Virus record (IMG/VR): IMGVR_UViG_3300030328_000932
Span: 1 to 41,943 of that record
Length of the DNA stretch: 41,943 nt
Strand: one strand, 5' to 3'
DNA from: a virus
In this document: piece by piece, positions 16,501-23,155 of the stretch
Numbering within the stretch: position 1 is the first letter of the stretch
Layout: each line of letters opens with the position of its first letter
Translations under genes and position numbers: made by a program
Notes under the pieces: model-generated
Database searches by the model: none
Seen by the model: the letters and a program-made list of their open reading frames with translations, nothing else
What the model was told of the DNA's origin: nothing

Positions 16501-16653
16501 GCTGTTGTGAGTGGTGCATATATCCCTGAAAATCAAGCTTATTTCCACCTTTACCATGTGACGGATGCTGGAGCATATACTTATTATTCAGATTCAAATT
16601 TAGATGCTGGTTGGGTAGCAAGAGTTGGTTTCACTTACAGAACTAATAATTAA
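13588..16653 (+). CDS. tail fibre with YadA-like head repeats
   Basis: 1021-aa receptor-binding fibre candidate. Residues 1-85 are an attachment region (MANQFTTKEVLNKVLLDSSG) ending in SGDVTITGDLTVQGS. Residues about 90-500 hold repeated shaft modules with VGIG..SP....LHI signatures near 171, 260, 362 and 472. Residues about 560-835 hold many NxAVGxxAL/AIGxxSL repeats, the left-handed beta-roll pattern of YadA-type trimeric adhesin heads. A distinct C-terminal domain starts at DNYEEGVFEV (about 879) and ends GWVARVGFTYRTNN. No S74 intramolecular chaperone is visible. It probably forms a trimer that contacts the host surface. Confidence 0.85.
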   Translation: MANQFTTKEVLNKVLLDSSGDAITANSVTSQEALNAVLDTSNNRLNVSLGGSNTISGDVTITGDLTVQGSATNTFDEQIQGIVQILGSAGTGATPAGTLQLTTSETTIVDNDQLGRIEFLAASEADGSDSQLVGASIAGEAEATFAADNNSTALVFSTNTSAAATERMRITSAGLVGIGATPSAVLHLFRNNTDTNLLIECTHSVSSASIDLRSATDRDSTVMFREGSTLKAQVLHDASADSLVLTDGANSNTVFINANKVGIGESSPDQLLHISGTAPVIRLQETADSAIEDTNAIASIEAWANDSGERKAGSIAFVASEQWGADTDDAPTAITFNTQTNDGTDEFGERMRIEGAVGGTPLIGIGTASPSEALHISSSEASATPVLLLENTNANNLPAQINFYKNTSDEDDDDWLGQIDFEGNDSGGNRHQYGRIASRSTDVADGSEDGNIIFSTMKAGTLTDTLILESGNAGIGTSSPVAQGLTVANAGDVNLTLLADSNADGANNWSMIDFRVDNTSGNPEARIYYKQDITSLVLATANTNRLILDSNSRISLSNNDSGTSNTVYGYQAGNLIGAGDNFNVFIGHQVADADMTNATNNVGVGYQSLGALTEGDNNIALGYQSADAITSGSANVAIGTSSLGANTATHNNVAVGTSVLQSLEASSQNTAIGSGAMSSIGTGASGLSNCVAIGYQAFQGGVNTTTGANGTVAVGMNSLTAQTTAIGNTAVGYFSLSTATTGGYNTAVGNVALDACTGTSNTAVGFGALGSVVGGGTNIGIGSGAGNKGGGSGADLTTGNENTLIGNVTRVSTAGAENQTVIGYDAVGQADDSVTLGNADVTAVYMAQDSGATVHCAGVVVSEGINFPDDASASPSSDANTLDNYEEGVFEVAVTGATSGSWSTSSSGGYLNYVKIGKLCHISGYIEVDTDNSASGLVKITLPFTSATGLTEASDLQWGSASVADGGTTLNAVVSGAYIPENQAYFHLYHVTDAGAYTYYSDSNLDAGWVARVGFTYRTNN

Positions 16654-16700
16654 AAATTTTAATTGGATAATTAAATGGAAATAAAAAATAGGAGTCAGAA

Positions 16701-16943
16701 ATGGCATTAACTAAACAATCAACTTTTGATTATGAGGTCAGAGGTCAATTTAAAGTAATTCAGGTCAGAGAAAGAGTATCAATTTTAGAAGATGGAAAAG
16801 AGATTAGCTATAAATATATACGAAAAACTTTAGAACCTACTGCTGATGTATCTAATGAGTCAGATGAAATTAAAAAAATATCTAATTCATTATGGACAGA
16901 TAAGATTAAAAAAGCATACAAAGATAGTATCAAAAAAGATTAA
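16701..16943 (+). CDS. small protein after tail fibre, 80 aa
   Basis: The sequence MALTKQSTFDYEVRGQFKVI then QVRERVSILEDGKEISYKYI is a beta-rich miniprotein often seen downstream of tail fibres in marine phages. It is followed by a charged helix. It has a strong ribosome binding site (AGGAGT). It may assist fibre assembly; that role is inferred from position only. Confidence 0.7.
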   Translation: MALTKQSTFDYEVRGQFKVIQVRERVSILEDGKEISYKYIRKTLEPTADVSNESDEIKKISNSLWTDKIKKAYKDSIKKD

Positions 16944-16964
16944 TTAACAAACAAGGAGTCTAAC

Positions 16965-17237
16965 ATGGCTAAAAAAGAAAAAGAAAAGCCAGTCTTGAAT
17001 CTCGATGGTAAAGAATATGTTATCGAGGATATGACTGATTCACAAAAGGAACTAGCAGGAGAAGTTGCTATGTACCAAAATCATGTAAGTGATGTTCAGA
17101 ATAAACTGAATACAAATGCTTTCATGCGTCAGCAATTAGTTGAGTGTGAAAAGGTGTTTGTAGAAAAACATCAGAAAGGTGTGATGGAGCTTAAAAAAGC
17201 TTTAGAACCTGAAGTGGTGGAGGCTGAAGCTAGCTAA
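16965..17237 (+). CDS. small DUF6447-like protein, 90 aa
   Basis: The short motif LNLDGKEYVIEDMTDSQKEL resembles a small phage family I recall as DUF6447; that name is from memory. A helical, acidic C-terminus follows (VMELKKALEPEVVEAEAS). It has a good ribosome binding site (AAGGAG). Its stop shares a base with the next ATG. Function unknown. Confidence 0.65.
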   Translation: MAKKEKEKPVLNLDGKEYVIEDMTDSQKELAGEVAMYQNHVSDVQNKLNTNAFMRQQLVECEKVFVEKHQKGVMELKKALEPEVVEAEAS

Positions 17238-17527
17238 TGCTTATAAGGAAAAGTTCTCAGGGTCACGACCTAAAGTTATATAGAAATACAACTCCTAGTT
17301 CTATTCGTACAAAGAAATACCCAGATGGTACAACAGAGACCCTGACTTATCCTTCTAGATATAAATACTTTTTAACATTTAATGGTGAAGTTATACAGAG
17401 AAGTGATAGTTGGGATACGATTGAACAGGCTTATGTTGACAAATGTGAAGATGAACACGGTGGGGGTACAGGAAGAATGTTAGTAGGTAAACATGAATTA
17501 GTAAATAATATGATACAATCCAAATGA
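17237..17527 (+). CDS. hypothetical protein, 96 aa
   Basis: Unknown family. A beta-rich N-terminal half contains SSIRTKKYPDGTTETLTYPS and YKYFLTFNGEVIQRSDSWDT; a glycine patch (HGGGTG) follows. It is coupled on both sides (TAATG upstream, ATGA overlap with the membrane gene downstream). It belongs to the cassette of small genes between the tail fibre and the large tail protein. Confidence 0.65.
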   Translation: MLIRKSSQGHDLKLYRNTTPSSIRTKKYPDGTTETLTYPSRYKYFLTFNGEVIQRSDSWDTIEQAYVDKCEDEHGGGTGRMLVGKHELVNNMIQSK

Positions 17528-17817
17528 AAAATCCTTTAGCAACATTAGTATCTTGGCAATACAACACAGGTCAATTAGATGGTTGGACTGCTTATCACTT
17601 AGCCGCTGGAGCTTTCTTATGTAAGGTATTTCAATGGTTAAGTTGGACAGACTTTTGGTGTGTGATGGGTGTATTTATTATAGGTGTGTTATGGGAAATT
17701 GTTGAGTGGCTTATTGAAGGTGATGAAGAAACCTATGGTACAAAAAAAGCATGGGCATATAATACTATGGCTGATATTATTGTTGAAACAGGAATCGCAT
17801 GGTGGATGGTATTATGA
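17524..17817 (+). CDS. small membrane protein, VanZ-like pattern
   Basis: 97 aa with two or three membrane spans: LAAGAFLCKVFQWL, DFWCVMGVFIIGVLWEIVEW and a C-terminal ADIIVETGIAWWMVL. Charged and polar residues within the spans (H25, E59, E62, D84) recall VanZ/DUF2238-type membrane proteins, but this is only a resemblance. It is followed by other small membrane proteins in a lysis-type cassette, so a holin-related or host-envelope role is possible. Its ATG overlaps the previous TGA, and its own TGA overlaps the next ATG. Confidence 0.65.
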   Translation: MKNPLATLVSWQYNTGQLDGWTAYHLAAGAFLCKVFQWLSWTDFWCVMGVFIIGVLWEIVEWLIEGDEETYGTKKAWAYNTMADIIVETGIAWWMVL

Positions 17818-17990
17818 ACAAAGTAATAGAAAAATTAGATAATGGAGATTTTAAAGTTGTTAGTACAAGTTATGACATTCCTGTTAATTATATTAGGAAT
17901 ACCAAATTGCAGTCAAGGGTGGATAGTAGGAGGCATTCCTCTCACACCGCAAGACACAGTTACAAATACAGTGTTTACAGAGATAGTTGA
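17814..17990 (+). CDS. small ORF overlapping the next gene out of frame
   Basis: The ATG at 17814 overlaps the previous stop as ATGA, the arrangement used by neighbouring genes. The first 27 residues (MNKVIEKLDNGDFKVVSTSY, DIPVNYI) look like normal protein, but the remainder is arginine/serine/histidine-rich and looks like a shadow of the next gene. Either this is a short real peptide overlapping its neighbour, or a one-base indel has split one gene into two frames. Confidence 0.35.
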   Translation: MNKVIEKLDNGDFKVVSTSYDIPVNYIRNTKLQSRVDSRRHSSHTARHSYKYSVYRDS

Positions 17991-18087
17991 TGTTGATTCG
18001 GTTACACATTGGTATTATGGTAATTTGTCTACTCATACTAATTGGTGTTACTTGCACAATGATTGGGAAAAAGTCGAGGTCAAGTGA
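17842..18087 (+). CDS. small secreted/membrane protein in lysis region
   Basis: 81 aa with an N-terminal hydrophobic segment (LLVQVMTFLLIILGIPNC) and a polar domain with several tryptophans (WIVGGIPLTPQDT, HWYYGNLSTHTNWCYLHNDW). This looks like a signal anchor or signal peptide followed by a periplasmic domain. No canonical lipobox is present. No Shine-Dalgarno lies before 17842; an internal ATG at 17872 is an alternative. Its TGA overlaps the GTG of the next gene (GTGA), supporting that it is translated. An outer spanin-like role is a guess from context. Confidence 0.5.
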   Translation: MEILKLLVQVMTFLLIILGIPNCSQGWIVGGIPLTPQDTVTNTVFTEIVDVDSVTHWYYGNLSTHTNWCYLHNDWEKVEVK

Positions 18088-18404
18088 ATGACAAACCAGA
18101 TACCGCTAGAAGTTATCGTGCTACTGTCCTTGATGATAATGCCATTGTTAGCATTAATCTTAAATGGTTGGCTCAGATTGGCGTACTTATCGGAATGTTG
18201 GTATATGGTTACTGGCAAATTGAAACAAGGATTGCGAAACTTGAAGATAATGTTATTATTGCAAATGAACAAATTGGGGATTTGCTTAATAAACATATCG
18301 TGGAAGAAAGGGCTGAAAGACAAGAGTTGGCAGAAAAAGTAGCTTTCTATGAAAAAGAATTTAACATTAATCCATTAAGCTGGGGAAAACGTAAGAAGAA
18401 ATGA
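18084..18404 (+). CDS. membrane-anchored coiled-coil protein, 106 aa
   Basis: Starts at GTG 18084, coupled to the previous stop. After a polar N-terminus comes one membrane span (LAQIGVLIGMLVYGYWQI, about 31-48), then a long coiled coil (ETRIAKLEDNVIIANEQIGD through AEKVAFYEKEF) and a basic C-terminus (LSWGKRKKK). This architecture is that of inner-membrane spanin-like or holin-associated proteins. A longer version from a TTG at 18063 exists but would overlap the upstream gene more. Its stop overlaps the next ATG (ATGA). Confidence 0.65.
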   Translation: MNDKPDTARSYRATVLDDNAIVSINLKWLAQIGVLIGMLVYGYWQIETRIAKLEDNVIIANEQIGDLLNKHIVEERAERQELAEKVAFYEKEFNINPLSWGKRKKK

Positions 18405-18523
18405 GTGAAGTACAAGAGGCATTAGTAAGGGAGAAAACTCTTGTGCTATTAGCAAGGAACCAAGGTAATCAAAAAAATATTCAAAGAATTATAGAACAAT
18501 TTTTAAAATGCATTAAGGGGTAA
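18401..18523 (+). CDS. very small helical protein, 40 aa
   Basis: The sequence reads MSEVQEALVREKTLVLLARN then QGNQKNIQRIIEQFLKCIKG. It starts with ATG overlapping the previous TGA (ATGA). It is a single amphipathic-helix-type peptide with no membrane span. It sits between two membrane-anchored coiled-coil proteins, so it may be part of the same complex. Function unknown. Confidence 0.6.
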   Translation: MSEVQEALVREKTLVLLARNQGNQKNIQRIIEQFLKCIKG

Positions 18524-18526
18524 GGG

Positions 18527-18844
18527 TTGGATTTTCTACAGTTATACGGTGAAGCGGGAATGATAGGTGTTGTGGGGGCTATGTTTGTATATTTAGTCGT
18601 ATCACTTAGTAATAAATCAGCACAGCAACAAGAAACCCTTGAGAACTTAAAGGTAGAAAACAAGGGTCAGTCAGAGACCTTAGAGAATACAGAGGGTATG
18701 ATTATCAAACTTATTACGAGGTGGAATGCCAGTGATGATAAGCTAGATAGAAAATTTGATGCTCTTACAAAAGAGATAAATGACTTAGACAATCAAGTAT
18801 CTGAGATAAAAGGTTCACTAAGTAGGATAAACGGTAAACACTAA
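18527..18844 (+). CDS. membrane-anchored coiled-coil protein, 105 aa
   Basis: The start is TTG at 18527, preceded by AAGGGG. It has one membrane span near the N-terminus (MIGVVGAMFVYLVVSL, about 12-27), then a long coiled coil (NKSAQQQETLENLKVENKGQ; NDLDNQVSEIKGSLSRINGK). This topology matches that of 18084-18404 and is typical of spanin- or holin-type lysis accessory proteins. Its stop shares a base with the next ATG. Confidence 0.65.
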   Translation: MDFLQLYGEAGMIGVVGAMFVYLVVSLSNKSAQQQETLENLKVENKGQSETLENTEGMIIKLITRWNASDDKLDRKFDALTKEINDLDNQVSEIKGSLSRINGKH

Positions 18845-18990
18845 TGGATAGCTTAAAAGTAACTGGACTGAGCACAAGCTTAGGCGTTGTATATTGGACA
18901 GATTTATTGTCTGGTGTTTTGATGTGTATAATGTTTATAGTGCAAATTTATTATTTGTATTTAAAAACCAAGAAAATAAAGGAAGATTAA
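18844..18990 (+). CDS. single-span membrane microprotein, 48 aa
   Basis: The sequence begins MDSLKVTGLSTSLGVVYWTD, is followed by a hydrophobic segment LLSGVLMCIMFIVQIYYLYL, and ends with a basic tail KTKKIKED. ATG shares its A with the previous TAA. One membrane span with a short charged C-terminus suits a small holin or antiholin, but no family is recognised. Confidence 0.6.
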   Translation: MDSLKVTGLSTSLGVVYWTDLLSGVLMCIMFIVQIYYLYLKTKKIKED

Positions 18991-19218
18991 ATGGATATAA
19001 AAGCAATGCTAGTAAAGTTAGCAGAAGAGCAAGCAGAAAGAATGCAGGAAGAAGCATTAAAGCATTTAGCCTCAGATGAGTTCACAGAGAGCTTGGCTAC
19101 AAAAATTAATAAACGTGTCAATTTACCTTGGATTAATGAAGAAAAAGAACAAGAGCTTTTTGAGAAATTAGTCGATGTGATGACAGATATGTTAGAAGGA
19201 GTGTTTAAAGGTAAGTAA
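18991..19218 (+). CDS. helical protein, 75 aa
   Basis: Starts directly after the previous stop and ends one base into the next gene. The sequence MDIKAMLVKLAEEQAERMQE with a C-terminal VDVMTDMLEGVFKGK is all-helical and charged. It lies immediately before the large tail protein and may be its chaperone or an accessory; nothing further can be seen. Confidence 0.6.
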   Translation: MDIKAMLVKLAEEQAERMQEEALKHLASDEFTESLATKINKRVNLPWINEEKEQELFEKLVDVMTDMLEGVFKGK

Positions 19219-19622
19219 TGCCTAAGAAGATATATAAAATAAATGATTGGTCTGGTGGTATGAATAACCGTAAAGACCCTAGAGACTTACCAGATAGGCA
19301 ATATCCATTTGTTAAAAACATGTCTATTGATGCATTGGGAAAAATAAAAACTGCTGGTGGTTTATACAATCACATCGAAGACTCCGATGGTTCTACTAAC
19401 TTAACTCAATATATTCCATCTGCAAATAACACAGTTTTAGGTGGTTTTGGTTTGTTTTACTTTGAATCAGATCATAGTAAAGATGCAGATCAAACTATAA
19501 CGGAAACCAAAAGCGGTACAGCGTTAACTGTTGGTACGAGTGACGGTAACATAGCTTTTGTTCAGGTGGCTACAAACCCAGATGGTAACACTCAAGCACC
19601 GGAGCAAGGAAGTGGTTTATAG
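19218..19622 (+). CDS. large tail protein, N-terminal piece before in-frame TAG
   Basis: 134 aa: MPKKIYKINDWSGGMNNRKD then ARG/ASP-rich RDLPDRQYPFVKNMSID, LGKIKTAGG, and an FYFESDHSKD segment. This start is the N-terminus I expect for a tail protein of about 1000 aa. The frame ends at TAG (19620-19622) and the next gene continues in the same frame with ATG as the next codon, with no shift and no gap. The two together would be 1072 residues. The stop could be read through, be a recent mutation in this haplotype, or be a real division into two proteins. Confidence 0.7.
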   Translation: MPKKIYKINDWSGGMNNRKDPRDLPDRQYPFVKNMSIDALGKIKTAGGLYNHIEDSDGSTNLTQYIPSANNTVLGGFGLFYFESDHSKDADQTITETKSGTALTVGTSDGNIAFVQVATNPDGNTQAPEQGSGL

Positions 19623-22436
19623 ATGCCAATACCTTCAACTTCATATTTAAAGTTAGTAGGTGGTGTAACCTCTACCATAAGCACTATATTTACCAGTAGT
19701 CTAATTAAGGTTGGTGATTTAGTAAAGATTACAGGCACAGATGACAATAATGGTATTTTTTTAGTTGCTCAGGTTGTAGATAACTTAAATAGTGGTTCTG
19801 GTTTAGGTAGTACATTTACAGACAATACGAGGTCTACTGCATTACCTACCCCAACGACAACAATTATAATGGATGGGGCCAATACAAATATAACGGCTGG
19901 TATGTCGGTAAGCGGAACACACATAAAAGCTGGAGCTTACATTGCTTCAGTAACTCAAACAAGTGACCCCGCTACTTTTGAAATATCAGAGGCAACATTA
20001 TCAAATGTTTCTGGGGGAACAACCTTAACCTTTGGTGATAGAGATGTATACTACGTACTAAAAGGAACTGGCATTGCCAATGAAGACGATACTTCTGCTA
20101 ACCCTACCATACGAGTCATTCGATCTACCGGTGATAAAATGTGTGCATTGGGAAAAAGAGGTACAAGTGCAAATGCGGCTGGTGTAGATGTTTGGTCTAA
20201 TAATGCCACTACAGATTACACTCAAACAGGTAATGGTTGGACTAACAGAAAAATAAACCCAACGCTAGCAGGTATAAATGGTGCTAAATACATATATCAT
20301 TTTGTAGATGAGGTTTTACGAGTATGCGATACAGAAACTACTAACACAAGCATCATAAAATGGTTTGGGTATATACAAAGAAATCAATTTAATCATAATT
20401 TAGGATTGACGATTGCAGAGTGGCAAGAGCAATCAAGTGTATTAAGATCACCAGAAACAAATAGTGCTAGTCTTACAATAGCCTTTGGTCACACAACTCA
20501 TGCGGCTGACACAGCAGGGGCTTATTTTCTTGAGGCTAGTAACAAATCAAGAGGTGTAGCTAGAAAATTAAGGAATGCAAGTGATACTGCTTTGTTACTG
20601 GATGGGGCCGTAAATACAACTTCTAACTCTTTTATTTTTGACGATGGAACTAATGATGTTTTAGATCAAAACTTTGCTGGTGAACTGATAACGGTTAATA
20701 CAGACTACGATGCCAGACCAACAGAGATATTATTTTGTACAAAGCCTGCGGCTGGTTTAGCGGCTAATGTTCAGTATGAGAGAGACTATGGCGGTTTAGG
20801 ATCAGATAGCTATTCAGATAATGAAACACCTATATTGAGAAGAGGCGTAGGTTTCAACATAGGCGTTAGTGACGGAACAGCAGATGGGGATTGGGAAGGG
20901 TTGACGTATGAATTTTATCAAAGTTTTTTATATGATGGCAATCAAGAATCAGTGCCTGTTAGGATGGGGAACGGTGCGGCTACTATAGCGGCATTTACAC
21001 ATTCACAAACAGCAGGTAAATCTATGAGAGTTTCCGTGTATGCTGATGTTGCATATTCCGGTAGGATATCTGGTGGAAGAATCTACATCAGAGAAGCCAA
21101 TACAGATAATGAGTTAGCTTTGCTTGCAGATATAGATATTGTAAAGGGCGTACGAACCACTATAGATGGAGATCATGTAGCTTGGACAGAAAATGCTACT
21201 GCTGTTGACAAAGGTTTTTGTGTGGTTGCAGATGCCACAGGAAATGCAAGTAAGCCAAACTTAGATACTTACACAACAATAAATGGATTTTCACCAGACG
21301 TAAAATATGTATCATTAGGTGGTGCAGGTGAATCGTATCAAGCTTCTATTGTAGAAAATCGAAGAACATTTATAGGGAACGTAAGAGTTATTGGTGCTTC
21401 TGGGGAGCTAGAAACTTTTGGTGACAGGATTATGTATAGTGAAATCAATAAGTTTGACACGATACTGCCACATAATTTTATAGATGTTTCTAAGGGCGAC
21501 TATGGGGTATACACAGCCTTACAAGCTTATGCTGATAGGTTGGTAGCCTTTAAGCATAATCTCGTTCATATCATCAATATAGCAAGCCCTAGCCCAGCAG
21601 GTTGGTACTTAGAAGAAACAATAAAATACTCTGGTGTGAATAAAAATTTTAGCGTAACAAAAACAAAATATGGTATAGCTTGGGTTGCGGAAGATGGGTG
21701 TTACATATATGACGGTGAGAAAGTTACAAACCTTATTAAAGATAAGTTAGCGGTTAGCAAAGCTTCTTTTCTTGGAACAGGTGCAGATAAAACATGGAAC
21801 GCATGGTATCGTGGTACAGCAAACGTAAAAGACCCTATGATTGGTTACGATAGTATCAGTAACTCATTAGTTATTATGAGAAGTCCTAACGATTCTTCTG
21901 ACAACTCAGATGAAGGTTGGATATATGATTTTGATTCAGATGGGTGGGTATTTCACGACCTTATCTTTACAGACAGTCATTTATTTAGCAACTTTTCTAC
22001 AGATTGGAACAATAATTTAATTGTAGCCACTAACAACAATGCATCACACACTACCACTAGCTTTAAAAAGTTTTTGCCTATTAGTCTTGCAAATGCACAT
22101 CAAGTATTTATTACAAGAGATATAGATTTTGGTGAGCCCGGTATTATTAAAAAAGTATACAAAGTTATTGTTACTTACAAGTCTAATGGCTCTGTAACAA
22201 CCCCTTTTAAATATGCTATTGATGGTAAACAAAATTTTTCTGGTGATGGCGGTGGTACATTTACAGGTAACTTAGCAGATACCAGTGGTGCATGGGACGT
22301 GGTAACATTAACTCCATCTTCCACTATAGAATGTCAAAGCTTACAAGTACAGTTTGCGGCTACTACATCTGGGATATATGAGTTTAATGATATTAGCATT
22401 GAATACAGATACATTAGAAATAAAAATGTTACCTAA
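19623..22436 (+). CDS. large tail/virion protein, main piece
   Basis: 937 aa, in frame with the preceding 134-aa piece. It is beta-rich throughout, with hallmark segments HFVDEVLRVCDTET, NRRTFIGNVRVIGASGELET, YADRLVAFKHNLVHIINIAS, AWVAEDGCYIYDGEKVTNLI and EGWIYDFDSDGWVFHD. These kelch/propeller-like strand repeats resemble podovirus tail nozzle or tail-tube-stabilising proteins placed between adaptor and ejection genes. A GGAG/AAGGAAG precedes the ATG, so independent initiation is possible. Its stop shares a base with the next ATG. Confidence 0.75.
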   Translation: MPIPSTSYLKLVGGVTSTISTIFTSSLIKVGDLVKITGTDDNNGIFLVAQVVDNLNSGSGLGSTFTDNTRSTALPTPTTTIIMDGANTNITAGMSVSGTHIKAGAYIASVTQTSDPATFEISEATLSNVSGGTTLTFGDRDVYYVLKGTGIANEDDTSANPTIRVIRSTGDKMCALGKRGTSANAAGVDVWSNNATTDYTQTGNGWTNRKINPTLAGINGAKYIYHFVDEVLRVCDTETTNTSIIKWFGYIQRNQFNHNLGLTIAEWQEQSSVLRSPETNSASLTIAFGHTTHAADTAGAYFLEASNKSRGVARKLRNASDTALLLDGAVNTTSNSFIFDDGTNDVLDQNFAGELITVNTDYDARPTEILFCTKPAAGLAANVQYERDYGGLGSDSYSDNETPILRRGVGFNIGVSDGTADGDWEGLTYEFYQSFLYDGNQESVPVRMGNGAATIAAFTHSQTAGKSMRVSVYADVAYSGRISGGRIYIREANTDNELALLADIDIVKGVRTTIDGDHVAWTENATAVDKGFCVVADATGNASKPNLDTYTTINGFSPDVKYVSLGGAGESYQASIVENRRTFIGNVRVIGASGELETFGDRIMYSEINKFDTILPHNFIDVSKGDYGVYTALQAYADRLVAFKHNLVHIINIASPSPAGWYLEETIKYSGVNKNFSVTKTKYGIAWVAEDGCYIYDGEKVTNLIKDKLAVSKASFLGTGADKTWNAWYRGTANVKDPMIGYDSISNSLVIMRSPNDSSDNSDEGWIYDFDSDGWVFHDLIFTDSHLFSNFSTDWNNNLIVATNNNASHTTTSFKKFLPISLANAHQVFITRDIDFGEPGIIKKVYKVIVTYKSNGSVTTPFKYAIDGKQNFSGDGGGTFTGNLADTSGAWDVVTLTPSSTIECQSLQVQFAATTSGIYEFNDISIEYRYIRNKNVT

Positions 22437-23122
22437 TGGACAGGCATACTAGAAGAATACAAAACACAAAACAAGCTTCTGTGGAGTTTCAAGGTAAGCC
22501 ATCTTTAAATGGTATGGTAGAGGGGCAGATTGCTATTGAGAAAAAATCAAATAGTCAGCTAGCAATATACAGAAAAAAGTTTGGACAGTTGTGGAAATCG
22601 TATATGTCCAATAATGGCGATCAATATGTAGATAGGACACTAACTACAAATACTTTAAAATATTCACACAAATTCATAGACTATCGTGTGTTTACACACA
22701 ACTTTAGTGTTAACTTAGGCACGTCTGAAGTTTTTTTACCTTGGTCTAGTTCAACAGATAACACAGCCGCAAGATGTGATGTAGGGTTTTTAACTCCATT
22801 TAAAATGCATTGTTCAAAAATACTATTTAAAGTTCCTGTGTTTGAAGACAACGCAGATGATATTCTTTTTAAGATAAAGAAAATGGACGATGGAGATGCA
22901 ACAGTTGACGAGGTTTGCACTTTTCTGTATGATTCTTCAGCTTTAGGTAACACTGTAGATAACACAACTCTTACAGTAAATGAGTCCGACTGGAGCAGTT
23001 CACCAACAATAGAATCTAATGATGTTGCAATGATTAGCATAACACCATCAGATACTGGCATTACAACAAGTGTAAAAGAATTTTTTGTTTCGTCTTTATG
23101 GCGGGTAGAGGTGGAAATATGA
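22436..23122 (+). CDS. virion structural protein, 228 aa
   Basis: Begins MDRHTRRIQNTKQASVEFQG, then GMVEGQIAIEKKSNSQLAIY, a short N-terminal module used to attach to tail or baseplate. A beta-rich domain follows (FTHNFSVNLGTSEVFLPWSS, FLTPFKMHCSKILFKVPVFE), typical of fibre-tip or spike proteins. One-base overlap with the large tail gene suggests joint assembly. No enzymatic motif. Confidence 0.6.
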   Translation: MDRHTRRIQNTKQASVEFQGKPSLNGMVEGQIAIEKKSNSQLAIYRKKFGQLWKSYMSNNGDQYVDRTLTTNTLKYSHKFIDYRVFTHNFSVNLGTSEVFLPWSSSTDNTAARCDVGFLTPFKMHCSKILFKVPVFEDNADDILFKIKKMDDGDATVDEVCTFLYDSSALGNTVDNTTLTVNESDWSSSPTIESNDVAMISITPSDTGITTSVKEFFVSSLWRVEVEI

Positions 23123-23155
23123 TAAAAGTTGTATTAAATTCAAAGGAATTATACC

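Noticed and set aside
18088-18342. An 84-aa frame starting at ATG 18088
   Set aside because: The GTG at 18084 frame has a membrane span plus coiled coil and fits the coupling pattern; this one is its shadow.
18894-19079. A 61-aa rightward frame
   Set aside because: It overlaps two well-supported coupled genes (18844-18990 and 18991-19218) in another frame.
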